Source: Acidobacteriaceae bacterium
Lineage (GTDB): Bacteria > Acidobacteriota > Terriglobia > Terriglobales > Acidobacteriaceae
Direction: 5' to 3'
Length of the DNA: 15,158 bases
NCBI GenBank assembly: GCA_027364815.1
Contig: DAHXOQ010000005.1
Coordinates: 327-15,484 of the forward strand
The translations under genes were made by a program, and so were the position numbers. The notes below the pieces were generated by a model that saw nothing but the letters and a program-made list of their open reading frames with translations, ran no database searches and had not been told where the DNA came from. Below, piece by piece: positions 1 to 6,675 of the stretch; position 1 is the first letter of the stretch, and the number at the start of each line of letters is the position of its first letter.

Positions 1-156
1 CGCGCGGAAACTTACAACACGTTCAACCACACACAATTTGCAACCGGTGGCGCAGCCGGAAACGTAAACTTGAACGTCAGCAGCGGAACATTCGGTGAAT
101 ATGGCGGCGCTGCAGATCCAAGAACCTGGCAGTTTGGCGGCAGATTTACTTTCTAA
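1..156 (+). CDS. C-terminus of an outer-membrane TonB-dependent receptor-like protein (5' truncated)
   Basis: Frame 1 is open from the first base of the window to TAA at 154-156 and gives the last 51 residues of a protein. The tail contains FNHTQF, then a Gly/Asn-rich stretch, then DPRTWQFGGRFTF. It ends in an aromatic residue, as beta-barrel outer-membrane proteins do. The FNHTQF…DPR.xQFGxRFxF pattern is typical of the large carboxypeptidase-regulatory/TonB-dependent receptors that are abundant in Acidobacteriota; that is family knowledge, recalled rather than searched. The plug domain and signal peptide lie outside the window, so the substrate cannot be inferred. An intrinsic terminator begins 15 bases after the stop, which marks the end of this transcription unit. 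Confidence 0.75.
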   Translation, partial: RAETYNTFNHTQFATGGAAGNVNLNVSSGTFGEYGGAADPRTWQFGGRFTF

Positions 157-171
157 CAGTGGTCTCCCTAA

Positions 172-207
172 GGGGCAGCAGAGCATCACTGCTGCCCCCA
201 TTTTTTT
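172..207 (+). terminator. Rho-independent terminator after the receptor gene
   Basis: A 10-bp perfect GC-rich stem, GGGGCAGCAG (172-181) and CTGCTGCCCC (189-198), encloses a 7-base loop. Seven T residues follow at 201-207. It sits 15 bases after the receptor stop codon and separates that gene from the TPR gene. Confidence 0.93.
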
Positions 208-272
208 ACCAGAGCAATTACAAGATTCCAAGAGTCATCACGAACAATTAACATAGCCTAGGGGCAATCGCA

Positions 273-1478
273 TTGAGAGGCGCACTACAGTTACGAATCG
301 GATTGATATTTATACTTTGCTCGTATTGCGCATTGTGCTTGGGCCAATCAGTGACGGCGGCCAAACAAGAGCGCGAAAAAGCAATAACTCTTGAGCAGCA
401 GGGTCAAAATACAGAAGCTGAAGCGGCATGGCGTTTATATCTGAAGGCACATCCATCAAATCCTGAACCTTATGCACATCTTGGACTTCTTGAAGCACGT
501 GCGGAGCACTACAAGGAAGCCGTGTCATATTATCGCAAAGCGCTGGCGCTGAATCCTTCATTCCCGAGCCTGCGGCTCAATCTGGGTCTGGCGCTTTTCA
601 AGGACGGCGAATTAAAGCAAGCCATTGAGGAATTCAATCCGCTGCTCAAGAATTCACCGCCTAATTCGCCAGATTTGCAAAGGCTGAATATTCTGCTGGG
701 CATGGCTCACTATGGTCTGGGCGAGTATGCGGAGGCTGCTCCCTATTTGCAAGCGGCAGTTATGGCCGATCCGCAAAATTTATCGTTGCGACTGACACTT
801 GCGCATAGTTGCCTGTGGTCCAAGCAATACCAATGCGTACTGGATGATTATCGCGAGATTTTGATTTTGAATGCGGAATCAGCAGAGGCAGACATGCTGG
901 CCGGCGAGGCGCTTGATGAGCAGAAGGATTTTCCCGGCGCAATCAAGCAATTTCGCGCGGCCATAAAAGCGAATCCGAATGAACTGGATGTTCACTTTGG
1001 TCTTGGATATTTGCTATGGACTCAACGTCAATATGAGGAAGCCGCAAGCGAATTTCGACTTGAGATAGCGAATAATCCCAAGCAATATCAGGCACAGCTT
1101 TATCTGGCGGATTCACTGATGCAACTGAATCATCCGGAGCAAGCACTCCCGATACTGGAAAAAGTTGTGAAGGAAGCGCCGATGCTTTCGCTGGCGCATC
1201 TTGATCTTGGTGTTTTGTATATGGATGGGGGCCGTAATGAGGATGCACTGCGGGAGATGCAATTGGCAGCCAAACTGACCCCAGATGACGTGAATGTTCA
1301 TTGGCGATTGGGAAGGTTGCTGAGAGCAATGGGACGAAAGGAAGAAGCGCAGGCGGAGTTCTCGAAGGCAAGCAGCATAGTCAAAACTGCAGATACTGCG
1401 CTCATCAACAAGATGTCTGGCCCCTCTGCCAACAATCAAGAGAAGCAAAGTCCGACAGCGCCAGCGCCGGGTAAATAG
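273..1478 (+). CDS. Secreted tetratricopeptide-repeat (TPR) protein
   Basis: The product is 401 residues. The N-terminus (about residues 1-25) is a signal peptide: a basic start, a hydrophobic core LIFILCSYCALCLG, and a likely cut near GQS. About nine TPR units fill residues 35 to 370; clear examples contain PEPYAHLGLL, LRLNLGLALFKDGE and VHFGLGYLLWTQRQYEEA. The tail is Ser/Pro/Asn-rich and low in complexity. TPR arrays are protein-interaction scaffolds, and this one would act in the periplasm or be exported. The start is TTG, chosen because AGGGGC lies at 260-265 with good spacing and because it gives a complete signal peptide; no ATG fits. It follows the receptor gene in the same direction but has its own transcription unit, since a terminator lies between. 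No enzymatic motif is visible and no specific function is claimed. Confidence 0.88.
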   Translation: MRGALQLRIGLIFILCSYCALCLGQSVTAAKQEREKAITLEQQGQNTEAEAAWRLYLKAHPSNPEPYAHLGLLEARAEHYKEAVSYYRKALALNPSFPSLRLNLGLALFKDGELKQAIEEFNPLLKNSPPNSPDLQRLNILLGMAHYGLGEYAEAAPYLQAAVMADPQNLSLRLTLAHSCLWSKQYQCVLDDYREILILNAESAEADMLAGEALDEQKDFPGAIKQFRAAIKANPNELDVHFGLGYLLWTQRQYEEAASEFRLEIANNPKQYQAQLYLADSLMQLNHPEQALPILEKVVKEAPMLSLAHLDLGVLYMDGGRNEDALREMQLAAKLTPDDVNVHWRLGRLLRAMGRKEEAQAEFSKASSIVKTADTALINKMSGPSANNQEKQSPTAPAPGK

Positions 1479-1872
1479 ACATGCGTATAAATTTTTCTGT
1501 GTAATTTCAGGAAAATTCAGGGAAAGGTGGACGATGCAGGCGTTTCAGCCGTTTCTATAAGATGTTTGAATCAAAAGATGCTGATTCTATGGGGATATCG
1601 GTTGTATCAATCCCGTCTCTGACCACCACTTAAGAAGCAATAGAGTACAAGCAACATTTTAAAAAATTCACGAAAAATTGCAGAGACGTTTGGTTTACCT
1701 GGTCATTAGCCGCAGTTCTTACGAACGAAACTGTGCACAAAAAGAGCAGAGACTTGATACGGAAATGAAGCATAGACCAGACCAAATTGCGAACCAGTTG
1801 GGGGTAGAAGTAAGTGAAGGCCGATGGCTCATGAATAGGAACTATGCTGGTTGACGCCGAGCAGAGTGCAGG
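1479..1872. other. Intergenic region between convergent genes, no gene seen
   Basis: These 394 bases lie between the stops of the TPR gene and the minus-strand Sel1 gene. They are AT-richer than their neighbours. I found no convincing ORF; the best is a 23-codon frame starting near 1563 without a clear ribosome binding site. No RNA gene or strong stem followed by a T-run was found. Weak inverted repeats, such as GGGAT…ATCCC near 1591-1615, are too short to call terminators. Confidence 0.6.
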
Positions 1873-2652
1873 TTACTTCTGATGGTCGGATACCCATTTC
1901 GAGACTCTCTGCTTGACGTTCATGATTTCTGATGAAGTCAGCCTGGTGGCAACACGATCTCGAGCATTGATGGCTTCCTGTTGGCGTGAGCCATTTGCGG
2001 AGAGCGAGGCAAGATTCAGCCAGAAATAAGCTTCGACATAGTCCATCGGCACACCTTGTCCCGCGACATACATGGAGCCAAGATTGTATTGCGCGCGAGC
2101 CAGACCCTGCTCAGCCGCTTTTTTGTACCAGAGGGCGGCCTGGCCATAGTTCTGTTGCACGCCTTGACCATTGTCATATAGAAGTCCCAAATTAAATTGT
2201 GCAGAGCGGTTGCCTTGCTCTGCCGCTCTCAGGTACAAGTCCGCAGCTTGGGTGGCATCTTGCGGCACTCCCAATCCCTGCTCGTAAAATGTGCCGAGTT
2301 TGAACTGGGCTTCGGCGACTCCTTGAAGAGCTGCTTTGTGATACCACGCGGCTGCCTGCACAGAGTCTTGTGGTACGCCCGTGCCGTGCTCGAAGAATTG
2401 GCCGAGATTCAGTTGGGCCTGAGGATTGCCCTGCTCGGCAGCTCTGCGATACCAAAGTGCAGCTTGAGTGTAGTCCACATCTACGCCATCGCCCTGCATA
2501 TAAGCCATTGCCACCTGATATTGAGCTTGAGCATCGCCCGCCTGAGCTTTGCCCATGAGCCTGGGGTCAATGCTTTTTACCTGCGCGCCGGCTTGATTGA
2601 CAGACAAGGCCAATATGATTGTTGCAAAAATCCGCATCCAGTAAGCTTTCAT
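1873..2652 (-). CDS. Secreted Sel1-repeat protein
   Basis: The product is about 259 residues from the ATG whose first base is 2652. That start has GGAG at a normal distance upstream on the minus strand. An upstream in-frame ATG at 2679 would add nine residues (MYFVLWSRV) and place the ribosome site inside the gene, so it is less likely. Residues 1-23 form a signal peptide (MKAYWMRIFATIILALSVNQAGA). Five tandem Sel1-like repeats follow. Each has the pattern AQxxLGxxYxxGxGVxxDxxxAAxWYxKAAEQG, and the last ends in the EAYFWLNLAS variant. Sel1 arrays are helical scaffolds for protein contacts, often in the periplasm. The gene is transcribed divergently from the sigma-54 activator with a 145-base gap, so the two may share a control region. 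No catalytic motif is visible. Confidence 0.9.
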   Translation of the reverse strand: MKAYWMRIFATIILALSVNQAGAQVKSIDPRLMGKAQAGDAQAQYQVAMAYMQGDGVDVDYTQAALWYRRAAEQGNPQAQLNLGQFFEHGTGVPQDSVQAAAWYHKAALQGVAEAQFKLGTFYEQGLGVPQDATQAADLYLRAAEQGNRSAQFNLGLLYDNGQGVQQNYGQAALWYKKAAEQGLARAQYNLGSMYVAGQGVPMDYVEAYFWLNLASLSANGSRQQEAINARDRVATRLTSSEIMNVKQRVSKWVSDHQK

Positions 2653-2686
2653 AACGCGACTCCAAAGTACAAAGTACAACAGATAG

Positions 2687-2722
2687 GTTTAACATATTCT
2701 TGGCGGATTTGATTGTTTAACA
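2687..2722. repeat. Direct repeat GTTTAACA in the divergent intergenic region
   Basis: GTTTAACA occurs at 2687-2694 and again at 2715-2722, 28 bp apart, between the Sel1 gene and the sigma-54 activator. A tandem AAAGTAC pair lies beside it at 2664-2677. Position and AT-richness fit a promoter/operator region, but no protein can be assigned. Confidence 0.35.
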
Positions 2723-2797
2723 AATTTTGAGAACAATCAGATGCGGCGAGATGTGTTATTACATCAACTCATGGGCGCACACGAGGGAGCTTCGAGT

Positions 2798-4237
2798 ATG
2801 ACCGTGATTCCTGAAAGATTTTCGGTTCAACCCCAAGAGCACCCTACGAATCAACTCACTCAGGCGGCTCTTCACGGCATTACTCGCGCGCTTGCTTCAG
2901 TAGGCCGGGCTTTCGTTTGCCTTGATCCATCCTTCAATATTCTGCATGCCTCAGAACTACTCGACTCGCTACTGGGAGCTGGAGCAGCGGTGGCAATGCG
3001 CGGCAGACCGGTGGAGGAGTTGTTGGGCGTGGACCTCTTTGGCCCGCGCGGGCCGTTGCGCCAGGCGCTGCTCAATGGACAAATGAGAGAGGGTTGGCGC
3101 GCCACAATCAAATTTGGCAGTTTTGCTCCCCGGCTCGCTTCCATCACACTTGCGCCGATGCTCACTGACAACTCGACGATTTGCGACCCAATGGTTCGAT
3201 ACCTGATTCTACTTCGTCCGGCTGAGGAGGAAGAGGCTTGCTCGGATGCGCCTGTCTTCTATGCGGATGCCGTGGCGTGCTCTCCGGCGATGCAGCGTAT
3301 CTTCCGTTTGGTTGATACGCTGCAGCACAGCGACGCGACAGTACTGATTACCGGTGAGAGTGGCACGGGGAAGGAAGTTGTTGCGCGCGCCATCCACCAG
3401 AATTCGGCTTGCAGCAGTGGGCCCTTTGTTGCGGTCAACTGCGGCGCGCTTCCACCTGATCTTCTTGAATCGGAGCTCTTCGGTCATGTACGCGGAGCCT
3501 TTACGGGTGCAGTGCGAGATCGCATCGGGCGATTTGAACTGGCCACGAGCGGAACACTTTTTCTGGATGAGATCGGCGAGCTGCCACCGCAGTTGCAGGT
3601 CAAGTTGCTGCGCGTCGTGCAAGAGCACCAGTATGAACGGGTGGGGGAAAGCGTAACGCGCACCACCAACGCCCGCATTATTTCCGCGACAAATATTGAT
3701 ATGCGCGAGGCGCTGCGCATTGGTCAATTGCGCATGGATCTTTTTTACAGGTTATGTGTGGTGCCCATCGAATTGCCGCCCTTGCGCGAGCGCCGCGAAG
3801 ACATTCCACCTTTGGCGATACATCTTCTCAATCGAGTTACGGCGCAGAAGGGCCTGGTGCGTAGAGTCTCGCCCCAGGCGATGCGAATGTTCCTCGATTA
3901 CTCCTGGCCCGGCAACGTGCGCGAACTGGCGAATGTCATTGAATATGCTGTGGCTGTTGCGCGCATGGAGACAATCCTGCCGGACGATCTACCTGACGAG
4001 ATCAAAGAGCCATCGCTTAGCTCAAATGTTGCAGGCTATGGCTCCACCGTGGAACGGCCTGTTGCACATGCGAACGACGCACCGAGCCATACTCTTCCCA
4101 ATGCGATGGGACTTGATGCTGAGCGATTGCGTGAGGAGCTGGAAAAACATCACTGGAAGAAGGCAGAAACCGCTGCTGCGTTAGGCATTAGCCGCGTTAC
4201 GCTATGGCGCAGGATGCGTGAGTTGCAACTGATTTAA
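2798..4237 (+). CDS. Sigma-54-dependent transcriptional activator (PAS-AAA+-Fis HTH)
   Basis: This is a bacterial enhancer-binding protein of 479 residues from ATG 2798, preceded by AGGGAG at 2784-2789. In-frame ATGs at 2741 and 2771 would add 19 or 9 residues but have poorer ribosome sites. Domain order, numbered from 2798: an N-terminal PAS-like sensor (about 25-140, with FVCLDPSFNILHASE); then the AAA+ domain with Walker A GESGTGKE (about 186), the sigma-54 contact loop GAFTGA (about 233), Walker B LFLDEIGE (about 254) and arginine-rich sensor segments; then a Fis-type helix-turn-helix at the end (KAETAAALGISRVTLWRRM). There is no receiver domain, so it is probably not phosphorylated by a histidine kinase; it more likely senses a ligand or redox state through the PAS region. 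It uses ATP to open sigma-54 promoters. The next gene has a sigma-54 promoter and phased sites just downstream of this gene, so the FadL-type transporter is the probable target. Confidence 0.95.
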   Translation: MTVIPERFSVQPQEHPTNQLTQAALHGITRALASVGRAFVCLDPSFNILHASELLDSLLGAGAAVAMRGRPVEELLGVDLFGPRGPLRQALLNGQMREGWRATIKFGSFAPRLASITLAPMLTDNSTICDPMVRYLILLRPAEEEEACSDAPVFYADAVACSPAMQRIFRLVDTLQHSDATVLITGESGTGKEVVARAIHQNSACSSGPFVAVNCGALPPDLLESELFGHVRGAFTGAVRDRIGRFELATSGTLFLDEIGELPPQLQVKLLRVVQEHQYERVGESVTRTTNARIISATNIDMREALRIGQLRMDLFYRLCVVPIELPPLRERREDIPPLAIHLLNRVTAQKGLVRRVSPQAMRMFLDYSWPGNVRELANVIEYAVAVARMETILPDDLPDEIKEPSLSSNVAGYGSTVERPVAHANDAPSHTLPNAMGLDAERLREELEKHHWKKAETAAALGISRVTLWRRMRELQLI

Positions 4238-4290
4238 TTCCTTCAGTCGAAGTTGCATTATGTTTCAGCATGCAGCGATACGTTGCAACA
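4221..4290. promoter_or_regulatory. Candidate enhancer (UAS) array for the sigma-54 activator
   Basis: A perfect palindrome GTTGCAAC occurs at 4222-4229, inside the last codons of the activator gene, and at 4282-4289. Degenerate copies lie at 4252-4259 (GTTGCATT) and 4262-4269 (GTTTCAGC). The four start points differ by 30, 10 and 20 bases, so all lie on one face of the helix. Relative to the predicted start near 4376 the centres are at about -150, -120, -110 and -90, the usual range for enhancer-binding proteins. The binding protein is inferred to be the neighbouring activator. Confidence 0.5.
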
Positions 4291-4349
4291 TAAAGCTACA
4301 ACCGGTTGGGGTAAAATCTACAAACCATAGATATTAAACAGATTAATTT

Positions 4350-4365
4350 TGGCCTGTGAAGTGCT
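4350..4365 (+). promoter_or_regulatory. Sigma-54 (-24/-12) promoter of the FadL-type gene
   Basis: TGGCCTGTGAAGTGCT matches the consensus TGGCACG-N4-TTGCW at 10 to 11 of 12 fixed positions. The invariant GG (4351-4352) and GC (4363-4364) are exactly 10 bases apart. The predicted start is near 4376, leaving a leader of about 65 bases to ATG 4441. A sigma-54 activator gene ends 112 bases upstream, and an AT-rich spacer lies between the candidate enhancer sites and the promoter. Confidence 0.75.
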
Positions 4366-4440
4366 TATATGTTTCCCGGGTACCGTTCCTGTCGAGCCAA
4401 ATGAGCGGCAGATTCCAGACGGATTCTCGGGGATAGATTC

Positions 4441-5787
4441 ATGAAGAGTATGAAGATTCGTTGGAGCCAATCGCTTACAAGCCTTTTACTGACAATCTCG
4501 CTGATCATTCTTTGGCCCGTTGCCTTGCGTGCAACGGATGGTCACTTCTTGCATGGCGCCGGTCCAGTGAATGAGGCAATGGGGGGCGCAGATACAGGGC
4601 TCTGCCTCGATGCCACGGGCTCTATTGCATGGAACCCCGCCTGCACCGTGCGTATTGCAGGACGCCGCATTGAAATTCATGGCACACTTTTTGCACCGTG
4701 GCGCAGCCTCTCAAGCACGGTTGAGGCAAACGCATTTGGATCTGGAATGCCAGCAGGCACACTTTCCGGTACAACGGTCAGTCATCGGGATCTGTCTTTC
4801 ATGCCTGGACTCTCGTATGTTTATCACCCGCAGGGCAGCAAGAACGCCTATCACCTGGCCATGCTGGCTATCAGCGGATTTGGCGTGAATTATGACCAGA
4901 ACACAAATTTCTCGAATCCGATTTTGACCCCTCAGGCGCCGAATGGTTTCGGATTCGGGCGCATTCGCTCGAACTATATGCTGCTTGAAGTGCCGTTTGG
5001 AATGTCGCGGCTGGTCACTGAGAAGCTCGCAGTAGGATTTTCAGTAGCTCCGTCACTCTCAATGCTGCAAGTGATTCCGGCTCCGTTCTCCGTTCCGGTC
5101 ACGGCGGGCAGCAGCATGCCCTACTATCTCTCAGCCGGTAACAATGCACCAGCACTTGGCTTTGGAATGAGTGTCGGGATGCAGTATCAGGCAAATCAGA
5201 AATTCGGTTTCGGAGTTTCCTATCACACGCCCGTATGGTTCCAGAACTTCAATTGGTATCGCAAGGACCTCACCGGAGTTTCTCACAAGTTGACCTTCAA
5301 GATGGATCTTCCCCAGATAATCAGCATGGGTGTTGGAATTTCTCCAAGCCCCAAAACCAAGATCGGCATCGACGCGCGCTGGTTCAACTACGCCAACACT
5401 GCCGGGTTCGATTCAGTCGGTTACAACCAATACGGAGCAGTCACAGGTTTCGGCTGGACAAACATCTGGGCGATTGGCGGCGGCATCCAACAGCTGGTTG
5501 CGCGCGGAACCAAGCTCATCGTCGGCTACAACTTCTCACAGAATCCGGTTCCAGCCAAGTACTCCTTCTTCAATTCACCGGCACCGGCGATTGTTCAAAA
5601 TCATCTTTCAGGCGGATTGCGTCAGCAGTTGAACAAGACGTGGGAAGTCGACATCGCTTACTATCATGCCTTCCAGAATTCGATCACCGGTCCGTGGATC
5701 TCCGGGGCAGGTCCAATACCCGGCACCAGTGTCACCAGCAAAATGTCAGAAAACTCACTGACCATCGGCGTGGCAAGGAGTTTCTAG
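4441..5787 (+). CDS. FadL/OmpP1/TodX-family outer-membrane hydrophobic-substrate transporter
   Basis: The product is 448 residues. It has a signal peptide of about 32 residues (hydrophobic LLLTISLIILWPVAL, cut near ALRA) and a mature N-terminus of the FadL hatch type (GAGPVNEAMGGADTG…SIAWNPA). The conserved NPA is present, and a long beta-rich barrel ends in VARSF with a terminal Phe. FadL proteins move hydrophobic compounds (fatty acids, aromatics, alkanes) sideways through the outer membrane. Two Cys in the hatch region (in TGLCLD and NPACTV) are unusual there and could form a disulfide. The start ATG has GGGGAT upstream. Expression should depend on the sigma-54 promoter at 4350-4365. The sulfur-handling genes that follow suggest a hydrophobic sulfur substrate, which is inference; an organic carbon substrate is equally allowed by the sequence. 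Confidence 0.88.
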   Translation: MKSMKIRWSQSLTSLLLTISLIILWPVALRATDGHFLHGAGPVNEAMGGADTGLCLDATGSIAWNPACTVRIAGRRIEIHGTLFAPWRSLSSTVEANAFGSGMPAGTLSGTTVSHRDLSFMPGLSYVYHPQGSKNAYHLAMLAISGFGVNYDQNTNFSNPILTPQAPNGFGFGRIRSNYMLLEVPFGMSRLVTEKLAVGFSVAPSLSMLQVIPAPFSVPVTAGSSMPYYLSAGNNAPALGFGMSVGMQYQANQKFGFGVSYHTPVWFQNFNWYRKDLTGVSHKLTFKMDLPQIISMGVGISPSPKTKIGIDARWFNYANTAGFDSVGYNQYGAVTGFGWTNIWAIGGGIQQLVARGTKLIVGYNFSQNPVPAKYSFFNSPAPAIVQNHLSGGLRQQLNKTWEVDIAYYHAFQNSITGPWISGAGPIPGTSVTSKMSENSLTIGVARSF

Positions 5788-5807
5788 CTTCAGTTTGGAT
5801 GGCTTTG

Positions 5808-5851
5808 CGCGTACTGCAACTGGGAAAAGGCGAGACAAATTGCAGTACGCG
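5808..5851. repeat. 12-bp perfect inverted repeat between the FadL-type gene and arsR
   Basis: CGCGTACTGCAA (5808-5819) and TTGCAGTACGCG (5840-5851) are perfect reverse complements separated by 20 bases. No T-run follows, so it is not a normal intrinsic terminator. It could be an operator pair, with arm centres 32 bp (three helical turns) apart, or an mRNA-stabilising hairpin at the end of the FadL transcript. Its right arm shares TTGC and TACGC with the palindrome at 5882-5897, which supports an operator role. Confidence 0.6.
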
Positions 5852-5881
5852 AATCGGGGAAATAAAAGTTCGTTATTGTAG

Positions 5882-5897
5882 TTGCGTAGTTACGCAA
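5882..5897. promoter_or_regulatory. Candidate ArsR-type operator palindrome upstream of arsR
   Basis: TTGCGTA-GT-TACGCAA is a perfect palindrome with 7-bp arms, lying 22 bases before the preferred GTG start of the ArsR gene. ArsR repressors bind such short palindromes and usually control themselves. Possible sigma-70 boxes, TTGCAG at 5840 and TAAAAG at 5863 (17-base spacing), would put this site just after the transcription start, suited to repression; those boxes are weak. Confidence 0.55.
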
Positions 5898-5919
5898 GTA
5901 CGAGAATAAGGAGCAAGTG

Positions 5920-6288
5920 GTGGAGAAGAAAATTAACGATGCGTCCTGCCAATTGCTGGGCAGCTTCTTCACTATATTTGCCCATGCCACGCGGATGCGC
6001 ATTCTGTGCGCGCTGCAGTATCAGCCAAGAACTGTAACCGAGATTGCCAACTATGCGGATCTCTCGATAACGAACACCTCGCAGCACTTACGGTTAATGA
6101 GAGATAGAGGTGCAGTGATATCGGAAAAGCAGGCGCAAAGCGTCTATTACCGGATTGCTGATCCGCGCTTTGCGCAAGCCATGCACATGATCCGTGAAGC
6201 ATTGCAAGAACGTATGCAACAGGAAACTAACGATGTGGCCATACCAGCACGGCATCAAAAGACAACCAGAGTTCTACAACCCGCCTGA
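5920..6288 (+). CDS. ArsR-family winged-helix transcriptional repressor
   Basis: The product is about 122 residues. The start is one of two adjacent GTG codons; GTG 5920 is preferred because AAGGAG (5908-5913) is six bases away, against three for GTG 5917. The fold is the ArsR winged helix: FAHATRMRILCALQ, then the recognition region TVTEIANYADLSITNTSQHLRLMRDRGAVISEK and the wing VYYRIAD. The Cys in RILCAL matches one conserved in persulfide-sensing ArsR proteins (BigR/SqrR/YgaV type), but their second Cys near the C-terminus is missing. The only other Cys is near residue 10. As the first gene before tusA (43-base gap), it probably represses this sulfur cluster in response to a sulfur or redox signal; the ligand is inference. 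The Gln/Arg-rich tail after residue 95 is not part of the fold. Confidence 0.88.
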   Translation: MEKKINDASCQLLGSFFTIFAHATRMRILCALQYQPRTVTEIANYADLSITNTSQHLRLMRDRGAVISEKQAQSVYYRIADPRFAQAMHMIREALQERMQQETNDVAIPARHQKTTRVLQPA

Positions 6289-6306
6289 GACCGGCAGCAC
6301 CGGTTT
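6287..6306 (+). other. Small intercistronic hairpin between arsR and tusA
   Basis: Directly after the arsR stop, ACCGG (6290-6294) and CCGGT (6300-6304) form a stem that a wobble pair and an A-T pair extend by two. The loop is CAGCA. No long T-run follows, so complete termination is unlikely; RNA processing or partial attenuation is possible. Confidence 0.35.
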
Positions 6307-6331
6307 CAGAATTTCAGACAGGAGCAATTCA

Positions 6332-6583
6332 ATGACAGAAGTACTTGAATCTTTAACAGCAGACAAAGTAATCGACGCACGTGGAACAGCATGTCCCGGC
6401 CCGCTCTTGGAGGCGAAGAAGGCGATAGGCGCGGTGAAGGTGGGGCAGACGATGGAGATCAAATCCAATGACAAGGGCTCACGGAAAGACATTTCTGCAT
6501 GGGCGGGCAAGATGGGCCACGAGTTTCTCGGTTTGATCGAGGCCGAAGGTCATGATCGTATCTTCGTGCGTCGCAAGAAGTAG
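6332..6583 (+). CDS. tusA: TusA-family sulfur carrier protein
   Basis: The product is 83 residues, normal for TusA. The start is ATG 6332 with AGGAG at 6320-6324; extending upstream to 6194 would run back over arsR in another frame and is rejected. The TusA signature is clear: DARGTACPGPLLEAKKAI near residues 16-33, with the active Cys21 in CPGP, followed by the beta-alpha-beta body and the segment IKSNDKGSRKDISAWAGKMGHEF. TusA takes up sulfane sulfur as a Cys persulfide and hands it to partners such as DsrE-type proteins or Hdr-like complexes in the cytoplasm. It is the first structural gene after arsR, and dsrE2 closes the same cluster, the pairing seen in dissimilatory sulfur pathways. A role only in tRNA thiolation is unlikely in this context. 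Confidence 0.95.
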   Translation: MTEVLESLTADKVIDARGTACPGPLLEAKKAIGAVKVGQTMEIKSNDKGSRKDISAWAGKMGHEFLGLIEAEGHDRIFVRRKK

Positions 6584-6633
6584 TTTTAGGAAACGTGAAC
6601 GAAAGTGAGCCGTCCCATCCGGGCCGGTAGAAC

Positions 6634-6656
6634 TTTCATTGTTTTTACAAATGAAA
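6634..6656 (+). other. AT-rich hairpin between tusA and mvhD-like gene
   Basis: TTTCATT (6634-6640) and AATGAAA (6650-6656) are perfect complements around a U-rich loop. The stem lies in the widest gap (92 bases) inside the cluster. It is weak and may only mark an RNA-processing site that separates the level of tusA from the genes after it. Confidence 0.3.
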
Positions 6657-6675
6657 ATGTCGAATGAGGATACGT

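Noticed and set aside
5796..5810. TGG…GC with 10-base spacing before arsR as a sigma-54 promoter.
   Set aside because: Only the invariant dinucleotides match; the TT of the -12 box is missing, and it overlaps the inverted repeat.
6194..6331. N-terminal extension of TusA back to an ATG at 6194.
   Set aside because: It overlaps arsR in another frame and the TusA family starts near ATG 6332, which has an AGGAG site.
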